Shown here: in pieces, positions 1-7,844 of the stretch
Layout: every line of letters begins with the position of its first letter
Numbering within the stretch: position 1 is the stretch's first letter
Assembly: GCF_042666655.1 (NCBI RefSeq)
Contig: NZ_JBHTDE010000007.1
Location: 170,510 to 234,509 of the forward strand
DNA: 64,000 nucleotides
Direction of reading: 5' to 3'
Origin: Paracraurococcus sp042666655
Lineage (GTDB): Bacteria; Pseudomonadota; Alphaproteobacteria; Acetobacterales; Acetobacteraceae
The notes under the pieces: generated by a model
What the model saw: the letters and a program-made list of their open reading frames with translations, nothing else
What the model was told of the DNA's origin: nothing
Databases searched by the model: none
Translations under genes and position numbers: made by a program

Positions 1-629
1 CCTTCCAGGCGCCGGGCCAGCAGCGAGATCGGCCAGCAGATGACGAAGTAGATGAGCGCCACCGTCCCGAACACCTTGAAGGGCGAGAAGGTGGCGTTGT
101 TGACCAGGTTGCCGGCGCGGGCCAGCTCGACCACGCCGATGATGGAGACGATCGAGGTGTTCTTCACCAACTGGACGATGAACCCCACGGTCGGCGCGAC
201 CGCGATGCGCATCGCCTGCGGCAGGATGACGTAGCGGTATTGCTGCGGCCGGGAGAAGGCCAGGGCGGTCGAGGCCTCCCATTGCTGCCAGGGCACCGCC
301 TGGATGCAGCCGCGCCAGATCTCGCCGAGATAGGCGCTGGCATAGAGCGCCATGGAGATCGACGCGGCGACGATCGGCGGCAGGTCGAAACCCAGCATCG
401 ACAGGCCGTAATAGGACAGGAACAACAGGATCAGCACCGGGATGCCCTGCACCAGGCCGATCCAGCCGGTGGCCAGCCAGCGCAGCGGCGCCAGCCGCGC
501 GGTGCGGGCGATCGCCACCACGAAGCCGAACACCCCGCCCAGCGCCAGCGCCAGCACCGTCAGCAGCAGCGTCCAGCGCGCCGAGGTCAGGATGAAGATG
601 AACTCGGACTGGGTGAACTCGCGGATCAT
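1..629 (-). CDS. Amino acid ABC transporter permease (partial, runs off the left edge)
   Basis: Inner-membrane permease of a polar amino acid (HisM/GlnP-type) ABC importer. About 209 residues are visible, with no stop codon before the window edge, so the C-terminus is missing. The N-terminus begins MIREFTQSEF, followed by a hydrophobic segment. The family's cytoplasmic coupling loop (EAA-type, 'QWEASTALAFSRPQQYRYVILPQA' region) lies around residues 125-148. The start ATG overlaps the stop of the upstream permease gene by four bases (ATGA), which indicates translational coupling in an operon with two permeases and a binding protein. The ATP-binding subunit should lie just beyond the left edge. 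The substrate cannot be read from the sequence. Confidence 0.9.
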   Translation of the reverse strand, partial: MIREFTQSEFIFILTSARWTLLLTVLALALGGVFGFVVAIARTARLAPLRWLATGWIGLVQGIPVLILLFLSYYGLSMLGFDLPPIVAASISMALYASAYLGEIWRGCIQAVPWQQWEASTALAFSRPQQYRYVILPQAMRIAVAPTVGFIVQLVKNTSIVSIIGVVELARAGNLVNNATFSPFKVFGTVALIYFVICWPISLLARRLE

Positions 630-1324
630 GCGCCCGACTGCCCGCGCAGACGGCCGAGCCCCGAGCCGGCCGGGAAGGCGAGCGCGCCAAGGCCTGCCAG
701 CAGCATCCGCAAGGTCAGCGCGACGGCGAGGTAGATCAGTGCAACCGTGATGTAGGTCTCGAAACTCCGAAACGTATCGGATTCGATGTTGGACGCCTGG
801 GCCGAGAGCTCCTGCACCGAGATGAAGGAGCAGACCGAGGTCGCCAGCGTCACCAGCACGAACTGGCTGGCCAGCGCCGGCCAGACCCGGGCGATCGCCG
901 GCGCCAGCACGATGTGGCGGAACACCTGCCAGCGGGTCAGCGCCAGCGAGAGCCCGGCCTCGATCTGGCTTCTGTGCACGCTCTCGATGCCGGCGCGGAC
1001 GATCTCGGTCACATAGGCGCCGAGATAGACGACGAGGCCGATCAGCGCCGCCTGCTCGGCGCTCAGCATCACGCCGATCGAGGGCAGGCCGAAATAGATG
1101 ATCAGCAGCTGGACCAGGAAGGGCGTGTTGCGGATCAGCTCGACATAGATGTCGATCAGCACGCCCATCACGCGCGGCGCCAGGCCGCGCAGCGCCGCCA
1201 GCAGCGTGCCGAGCAGCCCGCCGAAGACGATGGCGATGCCGGCGAGCTGCAGCGTCTGCAGCAGCCCTTCCAGCAGCAGGTCGCTGCGGGCGAAGACCGC
1301 GCCGAACTGGAACTGGAACCCCAT
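626..1324 (-). CDS. Amino acid ABC transporter permease
   Basis: 232-residue inner-membrane permease of the HisQ/GlnP family and the likely heterodimer partner of the next gene. Several hydrophobic spans are visible. The typical motif ELIRNTPFLVQLLIIYFGLP lies near residues 63-82, and an EAA-like coupling loop (QIEAGLSLALTRWQVFRHIVL) near 120-140. It begins immediately after the binding-protein stop and its own stop overlaps the downstream permease start. The order binding protein, permease, permease matches polar amino acid uptake systems. The linkage to sugar-acid dehydrogenases suggests that the real cargo may be a small acid rather than an amino acid; that part is inference. Confidence 0.92.
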   Translation of the reverse strand: MGFQFQFGAVFARSDLLLEGLLQTLQLAGIAIVFGGLLGTLLAALRGLAPRVMGVLIDIYVELIRNTPFLVQLLIIYFGLPSIGVMLSAEQAALIGLVVYLGAYVTEIVRAGIESVHRSQIEAGLSLALTRWQVFRHIVLAPAIARVWPALASQFVLVTLATSVCSFISVQELSAQASNIESDTFRSFETYITVALIYLAVALTLRMLLAGLGALAFPAGSGLGRLRGQSGA

Positions 1325-2134
1325 CTAGAAGACGGCGAGATCGGCCGGCAGCGGGCTTCCGGTCCACTTGGTGGAGAGCTCGTCGAGCTCGCCGTTGCCC
1401 TTCATGAAGTAGATGGTGTTCTGCAGCCATTGCCGCATCTCGAACTGGTCCTTGCGGACGGTCATGCAGTTCGGCTGGTTGAACAGCAGGAACTTGTTCT
1501 CGAGCCCGGCCTCGGGGCGGGTCTTGGCGATCTCGCCGCCGATGGTGTCGGGGATGCCGCAGGCGTCGATCTGGCCGACGATCAGCGCCTGGGCGCTGGT
1601 GGCGTCGTCCTCGAAGCGGACGATCTGGGTGCCCTTCGGCGCCTTGCGGACCAGCGCCTGTTCCTGCGGGGTACCGCGCGGGACGCCGACCTTCTTGCCG
1701 ACCAGGTCCTCCAGCTTGGCGATGGGGCTGCCCTTCTTCGCCATGATCATCATGCGGAAGGCGCTGTAGGGCATGGTGAACATGACTGTCCGCGCGCGTT
1801 CCGGCGTCGCGCCGAGCGTGGCACACAGGAAATCGACCTTGCCGGACTCCAGCGCCGGGATGCGGGACGGCGGGGTGAGCGAGCTGATCTCGGCCGGCAC
1901 GCCGAGATACTTCGCCAGCAGGTTCGACACGTCGATGTCGTAGCCGATCGCGTTGCCCTGGGGGTCGACCATGCCGAAGGGCGGGGCGCCGGTGACGACG
2001 CCGATCCGTGCCTTGCCGCGCTTGATGATGTCGCCGGTGGTGATCGGCCCGGCCTGCTGGGCCTGTGCGGCGCTGGTGAACAGCGCGGGTGCCGCCAGGG
2101 CGGCGCCGGCGAAGAAGCGCTTGCGCAGAAGCAT
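1325..2134 (-). CDS. ABC transporter substrate-binding protein, polar amino acid family
   Basis: 269-residue periplasmic binding protein (SBP_bac_3 family). The chosen start (MLLRKRFFAGAALA) follows a good ribosome site (GGAGG, eight bases upstream). A longer frame adds 11 residues without a comparable site. Residues 1-26 form a signal peptide, probably ending at a cleavage site after AQA. The family signature around residues 40-70 (IGVVTGAPPFGMVDPQGNAIG, then YDIDVSNLLAKYLG) is clear. The gene lies between an SDR dehydrogenase and two permeases on the same strand with short gaps, so it is probably co-transcribed with them. Specificity is not determined. Confidence 0.92.
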   Translation of the reverse strand: MLLRKRFFAGAALAAPALFTSAAQAQQAGPITTGDIIKRGKARIGVVTGAPPFGMVDPQGNAIGYDIDVSNLLAKYLGVPAEISSLTPPSRIPALESGKVDFLCATLGATPERARTVMFTMPYSAFRMMIMAKKGSPIAKLEDLVGKKVGVPRGTPQEQALVRKAPKGTQIVRFEDDATSAQALIVGQIDACGIPDTIGGEIAKTRPEAGLENKFLLFNQPNCMTVRKDQFEMRQWLQNTIYFMKGNGELDELSTKWTGSPLPADLAVF

Positions 2135-2163
2135 GGGATTTCCTCCGGTGGGATTGGGGCTGC

Positions 2164-2934
2164 TCAAACCACGCTTGTCAGCCCGCCGTCAACATAGAGC
2201 AAATGGCCGTTGACGTAGGACGCGGCGTCCGAGGCCAGGAAGACGGCCGCGCCGACCAGTTCGGGCAACTCGCCCCAGCGGCCGGCCGGCGTCCGCTTGC
2301 AGAGCCAGTCGTTGAACTCGGTATTGGCCCGCAGCGGGGCGGTGAGTTCGGTGCTGAAATAGCCCGGCGCGATGCCGTTGCATTGCAACCCATGCTGCGC
2401 CCAGTCGGCGCACATCGCCTTGGTCAGCATGCCGATCGCGCCTTTCGACGCGGTGTAGGGGCCGGTGGTCGGCCGGCCCAGCATGCTCATCACGCTGCAA
2501 GTATTGATGATCTTGCCATGGCCGCGGCCGATCATCCCCTTGGCCACCGCCCGGGCGCAGTAGAAGGCGCTGTGAAGGTTGGTGGCGATGACCTCGTGCC
2601 ACGTCGTGTCCGGCATGGCGTCCAGCGCGCCGCGCAGGTTCACCCCGGCATTGTTGAACAGGATCTCGATCGGGCCGTGCTCGGCCTCGATCCGGGCGAC
2701 GCCGGCATCGACCGCGGCGCTGTCGGTGACGTCGAAGGCGGCGATGTCCACCGCGGCGACGCCATCGGCGCGGAGCCCGGCTGCGGCTTTCTCCAGTTTC
2801 GCCACGTCCCGGCCGTTCAGCACCACGCTGGCGCCGGCCAGGCCGACCCCGCGGGCGAGGGCCAGGCCGATGCCCTGGCTGGAGCCGGTGACCAGGGCGC
2901 GCCGCCCCGTCAGATCGAACAGCTTGAGCGACAT
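2164..2934 (-). CDS. SDR-family oxidoreductase, gluconate 5-dehydrogenase-like
   Basis: 256-residue classical short-chain dehydrogenase. It shows the cofactor motif TGSSQGIG near residue 16, NNAG near 92, the catalytic serine in INTCSVMS, and YTASK as the Tyr/Lys pair near 157. Its overall form resembles gluconate/5-ketogluconate reductase (IdnO/Gno). Supporting context: an L-idonate 5-dehydrogenase-like gene lies on the divergent side, and together they could interconvert L-idonate, 5-ketogluconate and gluconate. It heads the operon containing the ABC importer. The much longer reading frame upstream is an artefact of the high GC content. The start MSLKLFDLTGRRALVTG is the usual one for the family. 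The exact substrate is inferred. Confidence 0.88.
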   Translation of the reverse strand: MSLKLFDLTGRRALVTGSSQGIGLALARGVGLAGASVVLNGRDVAKLEKAAAGLRADGVAAVDIAAFDVTDSAAVDAGVARIEAEHGPIEILFNNAGVNLRGALDAMPDTTWHEVIATNLHSAFYCARAVAKGMIGRGHGKIINTCSVMSMLGRPTTGPYTASKGAIGMLTKAMCADWAQHGLQCNGIAPGYFSTELTAPLRANTEFNDWLCKRTPAGRWGELPELVGAAVFLASDAASYVNGHLLYVDGGLTSVV

Positions 2935-2979
2935 GCTTCCATCCCCTACAGGCGCGCGAGACAAGCAGGGGAGGCGCAG

Positions 2980-3924
2980 TTGGACAAGCCGGAGCTTCTG
3001 GTCATGGGCGTCCTCCCCGATTGGGACCTGGCGCCGCTGGCCGAGCGGTACACGCTGCGGCTGCTGTACGAGGCACCGGACGAGGCCGCCTTCCTGGCCG
3101 AGCACGCACCCGGCATCCGCGCCATCGTCACCAAGGGCGAGATCGGTGCCTCTGCCGCGCTGATGGAGCGATTGCCGAAGCTCGGCCTGGTCGCCTGCTA
3201 CGGCGTCGGCATCGACGCCATCGACAAGGGCTGGTGCGCCGCGCACGGCATCCCGGTGACCAATACCCCGGACGTGCTGACCGAGGACGTGGCCGACATG
3301 GCCTTTGCCCTGCTGCTCGGCGTCGCGCGGGAGATCCCCGGATCCGACGCCTGGGTGCGGGACGGGCGTTGGGCGCAGGAAGGCTCCATGCCGCTGACCA
3401 CCCGGGTCTGGGGCAAGCGCATCGGCATCGTCGGCCTCGGCCGCATCGGCCGCGCGGTGGCGCGCCGGGCGGAGGGCTTCGGGATGCGGATCAGCTACAG
3501 CGGCCGGACCCCAAAGGACGATGTGCCCTACGCGTGGCACCCTACCCCGGCGGCGCTGGCGCCGACCGTCGACATCCTGATCTGCTGCGCCATGGGCGGC
3601 CCGACCACCCAGGGGCTGATCGACCGCGCCGCCTTCGAGGCCCTGCGGCCCGGCAGCATCTTCATCAACGTCTCCCGCGGGTCCTGCTGCGACGAGGCGG
3701 CGCTGCTGGACGCGATCCGTGCCGGCCGGATCGGCATGGCCGGCCTCGACGTCTTCTGGAACGAGCCGGCGATCGATCCGGCCTTCGCCGGCTTCCCGAA
3801 TGTGCTGCTCGCGCCGCATGCCGCGAGCGGCACGGTCGAGACCCGCAAGGCCATGGGGCAGTTGATGCGCGACAACGTGGCGGCGCATTTCGCCGGACAA
3901 CCCTTGCTCACGGAGGTCAAGTGA
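2980..3924 (+). CDS. D-isomer-specific 2-hydroxyacid dehydrogenase
   Basis: 314-residue NAD(P)-dependent reductase of the GhrB/hydroxyphenylpyruvate reductase group. The nucleotide-binding motif IGIVGLGRIGRAVARRA is near residue 147. The catalytic Arg lies in INVSRGS, the Glu in LDVFWNEP and the His in APHAASG. A TTG start is proposed at 2980 because GGGGAGG lies six bases upstream; ATG at 3004 is the alternative. The gene is divergent from the SDR operon with only 45 bases between, and its stop overlaps the next start by one base. A role in reducing a 2-keto sugar acid (such as 2-ketogluconate) fits the neighbours but is inferred. Confidence 0.88.
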   Translation: MDKPELLVMGVLPDWDLAPLAERYTLRLLYEAPDEAAFLAEHAPGIRAIVTKGEIGASAALMERLPKLGLVACYGVGIDAIDKGWCAAHGIPVTNTPDVLTEDVADMAFALLLGVAREIPGSDAWVRDGRWAQEGSMPLTTRVWGKRIGIVGLGRIGRAVARRAEGFGMRISYSGRTPKDDVPYAWHPTPAALAPTVDILICCAMGGPTTQGLIDRAAFEALRPGSIFINVSRGSCCDEAALLDAIRAGRIGMAGLDVFWNEPAIDPAFAGFPNVLLAPHAASGTVETRKAMGQLMRDNVAAHFAGQPLLTEVK

Positions 3925-4955
3925 TGCGCGCCGTCGTCATTCATGCGCCGAAGGATCTTCGCGTCGAGGATCATGCGCCGGCGGAGCCCGGCCCCGGCCA
4001 GGTGCGTATCCGCATCCGGGCGGGTGGCATCTGCGGCTCCGACCTGCACTACTACCAGCATGGCGGCTTCGGCGCGGTCCGGCTGCGCGAGCCGATGGTG
4101 CTGGGGCACGAGGTCGCCGGCACCGTGGACGCGCTGGGGGAGGGGGTCTCCCACCTCGCGCTCGGCGCGGGCGTCGCAATAAACCCCAGCCTGCCCTGCG
4201 GCGCGTGCCGCTTCTGCCTCGGGGGCCAGCCCAACCACTGCCTCGACATGCGGTTCTACGGCAGCGCGATGCGGCTGCCGCATGTACAGGGCGGCTTCGC
4301 CGAGACCCTGGTCTGCGAGGCGGCGCGCGCCGTCGCGCTGCCGGACGGCATGGACACCACGCTGGCGGCCTTCGCCGAGCCGCTGTCGGTCTGCCTGCAT
4401 GCGGCGAAGCAGGCCGGGCCGCTGATGGGCGCCCGTGTCCTGGTCACCGGCGCCGGGCCGATCGGCACGCTGGCGGTCGCCGTCGCCCGGCATGCCGGGG
4501 CGCGGGAGATCGTGGTGACCGACCTGCTCTCCACCCCGTTGCTGACCGCGCGGCGGATGGGCGCCGACCGCACCGTGGCCGTGTCCGAGGACCCCGATGC
4601 GTTGCGCGGCTATGCCGTGGACAAGGGCCATTTCGACGTGGTCTTCGAGGCGAGCGGCAGCGCCGCTGCGCTGAAGACCGCGATCGAGGTGGCGCGGCCC
4701 GGCGCCACCATCGTGCAACTCGGCCTCGGCGGCGACGTGACCCTGCCGCTCTCGGCGCTGGTGGCGAAGGAGATCGCGCTGCGCGGCACCTTCCGCTTCC
4801 AGGAGGAATTCCCGCTGGCGGTCGAACTGCTCGGCCGCGGTGCGATCGACCCGATGCCGCTGCTGACCGCGACCCTGCCGGCGGCGGAGGCCGTCGCGGC
4901 GTTCGAGCTGGCCGGCGACCGCAGCCGGGCGATGAAGGTGCAGCTGGCCTTCTGA
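3924..4955 (+). CDS. idnD: L-idonate 5-dehydrogenase-like zinc alcohol dehydrogenase
   Basis: 343-residue medium-chain dehydrogenase. Catalytic zinc ligands are C37 (GGICGSDLHYY) with the H62-E63 pair (GHEVAG). The structural zinc is held by C92, C95, C98 and C106. The Rossmann motif is VLVTGAGPIG. The GGICGSDLHYYQHGGFG pattern is typical of L-idonate 5-dehydrogenases, which oxidise L-idonate to 5-ketogluconate. The start ATG overlaps the preceding stop, so the two genes form an operon. The gluconate 5-dehydrogenase-like SDR on the opposite strand would complete the short pathway. The paired hairpins downstream probably end the transcript. Confidence 0.85.
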   Translation: MRAVVIHAPKDLRVEDHAPAEPGPGQVRIRIRAGGICGSDLHYYQHGGFGAVRLREPMVLGHEVAGTVDALGEGVSHLALGAGVAINPSLPCGACRFCLGGQPNHCLDMRFYGSAMRLPHVQGGFAETLVCEAARAVALPDGMDTTLAAFAEPLSVCLHAAKQAGPLMGARVLVTGAGPIGTLAVAVARHAGAREIVVTDLLSTPLLTARRMGADRTVAVSEDPDALRGYAVDKGHFDVVFEASGSAAALKTAIEVARPGATIVQLGLGGDVTLPLSALVAKEIALRGTFRFQEEFPLAVELLGRGAIDPMPLLTATLPAAEAVAAFELAGDRSRAMKVQLAF

Positions 4956-4974
4956 GCCTGGCGAGGAAGCAAGG

Positions 4975-4998
4975 CCAGGGAGGAAGTATCCTCCCTGG
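4975..4998. terminator. Intergenic hairpin with AGTA loop
   Basis: Perfect 10-bp inverted repeat (CCAGGGAGGA / TCCTCCCTGG) with a four-base AGTA loop, 20 bases after the idnD-like stop. It lies between converging transcripts and may act in both directions. No strong T-run follows. The same GGAAGTATCC core occurs again after the quiC1-like gene near 13.69 kb. Confidence 0.6.
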
Positions 4999-5009
4999 AC
5001 CAACCTCTA

Positions 5010-5059
5010 TTTCTGTGGGTCTGGCATCTGCCGCGCGGTGAAAGCCCGACCCACAGAAA
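5010..5059. terminator. Second inverted repeat between convergent genes
   Basis: Twelve-base arms (TTTCTGTGGGTC at 5010-5021, GACCCACAGAAA at 5048-5059) are separated by 26 bases. Read leftward, the transcript of the Bug receptor gene at 5130-6113 would run through an A-rich, pyrimidine-free stretch and then this hairpin. It probably insulates the two converging units together with the hairpin at 4975. Confidence 0.5.
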
Positions 5060-5129
5060 GCAAAGGACGGATTTGGGAAGGAAATTCATTTTTCTCCCCG
5101 ATCTTTCTTTTCTTCTTTTCCAGGCCCGC

Positions 5130-6113
5130 CTACTCCGCGCGGATGCCGGCCTCGCGGATCACTGGCTCCAGCCGCGCCGTCTCCTGCGCGATGAAGGCGG
5201 CGAACTGCGCCGGGGTGCCGCCGCCCACGATGGCGCCCTGCTCGGCGAAGCGGCCGCCGATCCAGGGGTCCTGCAGCGCGGTGTCCACCGCCTGCGCCAT
5301 GCGGGCCAGGATCGGCGACGGGGTGCCGGCGGGCGCGGCCAGGCCGAACCAGGTGCCGAACAGGAAGCCCGGCAGCCCGGCCTCCGCCGTGGTCGGCACA
5401 GCGGGCAGTTGCGGCAGCCGGCCGGGCGTCGCCACCGCCAGCGGCCGCGCGCCGCCGTCGCGCAGCTGCGGCAGGATGTTCGGGACGTTGTCGATGATCA
5501 GGTCGATGCGCCCGGCCACCAGATCGGTCAGCGCCGCCGCCGCGCCGCGATAGGGGACATGCACGATATCCACGCCGGCCTGCCGCTTGAACAGCTCCAG
5601 CGCGATATGCAGGCTGGTGCCGTTGCCGGCCGAGCCGGCGCTGAGCGTGCCGGGCGCCGCCTTCGCCGCGGCGATCAGGTCGGCCAGCGACGTCCACGGC
5701 CTGCCGGCACCGACCGCGATCACCTTCGGCGTGTTCACCAGCAGGCTGGTCGGCGCGAAGGCGCTGCGCGTCTCGAAGGGCATCCGGGCATAGAGGAACT
5801 GGTTGACCGCCAGCGTGCCGATCGAGCCCAGCATCCAGCTGTATCCGTCGGGTGTCGCCTTGGCGACCAGGTCGGCGCCTATGTTGCCGCCGGCGCCGGG
5901 CCGGTTCTCGACGATCACCGGCTGGCCGAGCAACTGCGGCAGCCGCGCCGCCAGCGGCCGGGCCAGCAGGTCGGCCAGGCCGCCGGGCGGGAAGGGGACG
6001 ACGAAGCGGATTGGCTGCGCCGGCCAGGGCGCCTGTGCCCGGGCTTGCGCGGCAGGCAGCAGCGCGGCGGCACCGAGCAGGGCGCGGCGCCGCGGGGTGG
6101 TGGTCGGCGGCAT
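5130..6113 (-). CDS. Bug/TctC-family tripartite tricarboxylate transporter receptor
   Basis: 327-residue extracytoplasmic solute receptor. The start MPPTTTPRRRALLG is chosen for its GGGGAG ribosome site and because it gives a twin-arginine-like signal peptide (RRRALLGAAALLPAAQARAQA) in residues 8-27. The family landmarks are present: the β-strand with FVVPFPPGGLADLLAR, then NRPGAGGNIGADLVAKA and DGYSWMLG. It begins 13 bases after the benzoylformate decarboxylase stop and is almost certainly co-transcribed with it, so an aromatic acid such as benzoylformate or mandelate is a plausible ligand (inference). No membrane subunits (TctA/TctB) are nearby. Confidence 0.9.
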   Translation of the reverse strand: MPPTTTPRRRALLGAAALLPAAQARAQAPWPAQPIRFVVPFPPGGLADLLARPLAARLPQLLGQPVIVENRPGAGGNIGADLVAKATPDGYSWMLGSIGTLAVNQFLYARMPFETRSAFAPTSLLVNTPKVIAVGAGRPWTSLADLIAAAKAAPGTLSAGSAGNGTSLHIALELFKRQAGVDIVHVPYRGAAAALTDLVAGRIDLIIDNVPNILPQLRDGGARPLAVATPGRLPQLPAVPTTAEAGLPGFLFGTWFGLAAPAGTPSPILARMAQAVDTALQDPWIGGRFAEQGAIVGGGTPAQFAAFIAQETARLEPVIREAGIRAE

Positions 6114-6126
6114 GCGCGTCTCCCCC

Positions 6127-7725
6127 TCAGGACTTGTGGTAGAGCGTTGGGATGGCGGCATCGACCGCCACCTCGACCAGCATCGGGCCTGCGTGGCGCA
6201 GCGCCGCGGCCAGGGCATCGGCTAGCAGCGCCGGGTCGTCCACCCGCAGGCCGGGGCAGCCCATGCCCTGGGCCAGCGCGACGAAATCCAGCCCGGGCAG
6301 GTCGATGCCCGGCACGCCTTCCGTCCCCATCACCCGGCTGAAGCTGCGCATGGCGCCATAACCGCCGTTGTTGACCACGATGACGGCCAGCGGCAGCGCC
6401 TGTTGCGCCGCGGTCCAGAGCGCCTGGATGGAATACATCATCGAGCCGTCGCCGATGATCGCGGCGATCCGCCGCCCGGGATGCGCCAGCGCGATGCCGA
6501 CCGCGGCGGGCAGCGAATAGCCGAGGCCGCCGCTTGCCATGGTGTAGAAGCCGCCCCAGTCGCGGATCGGCAGATGCGCCTGCAGGGCCGGGCGGTGCGA
6601 GGGCACTTCCTCCACCACCACCGCATCCCGCGGCAGCAGACGGGACAAGGTGTGGAACAGGTATTCCGCGCCGATCGGGCGGCTGGCCGTCGGCGGTGCC
6701 GGCCGCGGCCGGGGCGGCGGCGGGGTGCGGTCGCTCTGCGGGACCAACGCCGCCAGCGCCGGCAGGCCGAGCCGCAGGCTGCCCTGAATCCCGGTGCCGG
6801 TGCCGGCCGCGGCGATCGCCTCGCCATCCGTGCTGAGCTGGAACAGCGGCGTGCCTGCCGTGAACAGGGCGCAGTCGCCGGCGACATGGAAGGTGAAGAC
6901 CGGCGCGCCGAGCACCAGCACCAGGTCATGCGGCGCCAGCGCGGCGGCGATGGCCGGCGGCGCCGCAGCGAGGAAACCGGCGAAGAGCGGATGGTCCTCG
7001 GGGAAGGCGATGCGGCTGCAGAAGGGGCTGGCCCAGACGGGTGCGCGCAGGCGTTCCGCCAGCGCGACGGCGGCGGGTCCGGCGGCCTCGGCGTCCACCT
7101 CCGGCCCGATCACCAGCACCGGGCTGCGCGCCGCCGCCAGCGCCGCGGTGCAGTCCGCCAGTAGCGCCGGGTCGGGCGCCATGTCCTGGCTGGTCCGGCG
7201 CGGGGACGGCAGGCGGGTCGGCGCCGCCCAGTCGTCGCTGGGAATGGAGACGAAGGTCGGGCCGCAGGGCCGCTGCATCGCCACATGGAAGGCGTGGGCG
7301 ATGGCGGCCGGCACGTCCGCGGCCCGGGCCGGCTCGCAGGACCATTTGACATAGGGCTTGGGGAAGCTTGCCGCGTCGGTGGCGCCGAGGAAGGGGTTGT
7401 GCGGCAGCAGGCTGCGCGCCTGCTGGCCCGCGGTGATCACCAGCGGCGCCTGGTTGCGATGCGCGGTGAAGACATTGCCCAGCGCATGGCCGAGGCCGGC
7501 GGCCGAATGCAGGTTGCAGAAGGCGGCGCGCCCGCTGGCCCGGGCATAGCCATCGGCCATCGCCACCACGCTGGCTTCCTGCAGTCCCAGGACGTAGCGG
7601 AAGTCGTTCGGCCAGCGGTCGAGGAAGCCGAGCTCGGTCGAGCCGGGATTGCCGAAGACGGTGGTCATGCCGCAGTCCCGCAGCAGCGCCATGGTGGCCT
7701 GCCGCACCGTCACCGTCTCCGCCAT
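6127..7725 (-). CDS. mdlC: Thiamine-diphosphate enzyme, benzoylformate decarboxylase-like
   Basis: 532-residue ThDP enzyme, close to the usual length of benzoylformate decarboxylase. Visible features are GNPGSTELGFLD (residues ~25-36), the cofactor-activating Glu in LGLQEASVVAMADGYA, a His in LHSAAGLGHALGN matching the catalytic His of this family, and the GDGSMMYS...VVNNGGYG metal/ThDP motif near residue 430. It would split benzoylformate to benzaldehyde and CO2 in mandelate degradation. The start MAETVTV follows AAAGGGGG. It is divergent from a TetR regulator and upstream of a Bug receptor. Other ThDP decarboxylases (for example phenylpyruvate or branched ketoacid types) are not excluded. 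Confidence 0.82.
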   Translation of the reverse strand: MAETVTVRQATMALLRDCGMTTVFGNPGSTELGFLDRWPNDFRYVLGLQEASVVAMADGYARASGRAAFCNLHSAAGLGHALGNVFTAHRNQAPLVITAGQQARSLLPHNPFLGATDAASFPKPYVKWSCEPARAADVPAAIAHAFHVAMQRPCGPTFVSIPSDDWAAPTRLPSPRRTSQDMAPDPALLADCTAALAAARSPVLVIGPEVDAEAAGPAAVALAERLRAPVWASPFCSRIAFPEDHPLFAGFLAAAPPAIAAALAPHDLVLVLGAPVFTFHVAGDCALFTAGTPLFQLSTDGEAIAAAGTGTGIQGSLRLGLPALAALVPQSDRTPPPPRPRPAPPTASRPIGAEYLFHTLSRLLPRDAVVVEEVPSHRPALQAHLPIRDWGGFYTMASGGLGYSLPAAVGIALAHPGRRIAAIIGDGSMMYSIQALWTAAQQALPLAVIVVNNGGYGAMRSFSRVMGTEGVPGIDLPGLDFVALAQGMGCPGLRVDDPALLADALAAALRHAGPMLVEVAVDAAIPTLYHKS

Positions 7726-7815
7726 GCCGTCGCCCCCTTTGGTCTTGCCCTCGTGTTCCGGGAAAATGCGGGACACCGCAAGACACTGGCGGCGTGGCGC
7801 CGCTTCCGTGCTAAT

Positions 7816-7841
7816 CTATGGACTAACCAGTAGGTTCATAG
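7816..7841. promoter_or_regulatory. Candidate TetR operator between divergent genes
   Basis: Imperfect 26-bp palindrome (CTATGGACTAACC / AGTAGGTTCATAG, 9 of 13 positions symmetric) in the gap between the mdlC-like gene and the TetR gene, ending three bases before the TetR start. The GACTAAC...GTAGGTTC form resembles operators of several TetR-family proteins. It probably mediates autoregulation and control of the decarboxylase/Bug operon. Confidence 0.5.
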
Positions 7842-7844
7842 GCG

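Noticed and set aside
914..2197. Long plus-strand frames opposite the ABC transporter genes
   Set aside because: They are antisense to the conserved binding protein and permease and contain no domain-like sequence.
2935..3900. Upstream extension of the SDR gene on the minus strand to 578 codons
   Set aside because: The added part lies antisense to the 2-hydroxyacid dehydrogenase and has low-complexity composition; the SDR fold begins at the MSLKLFD start.
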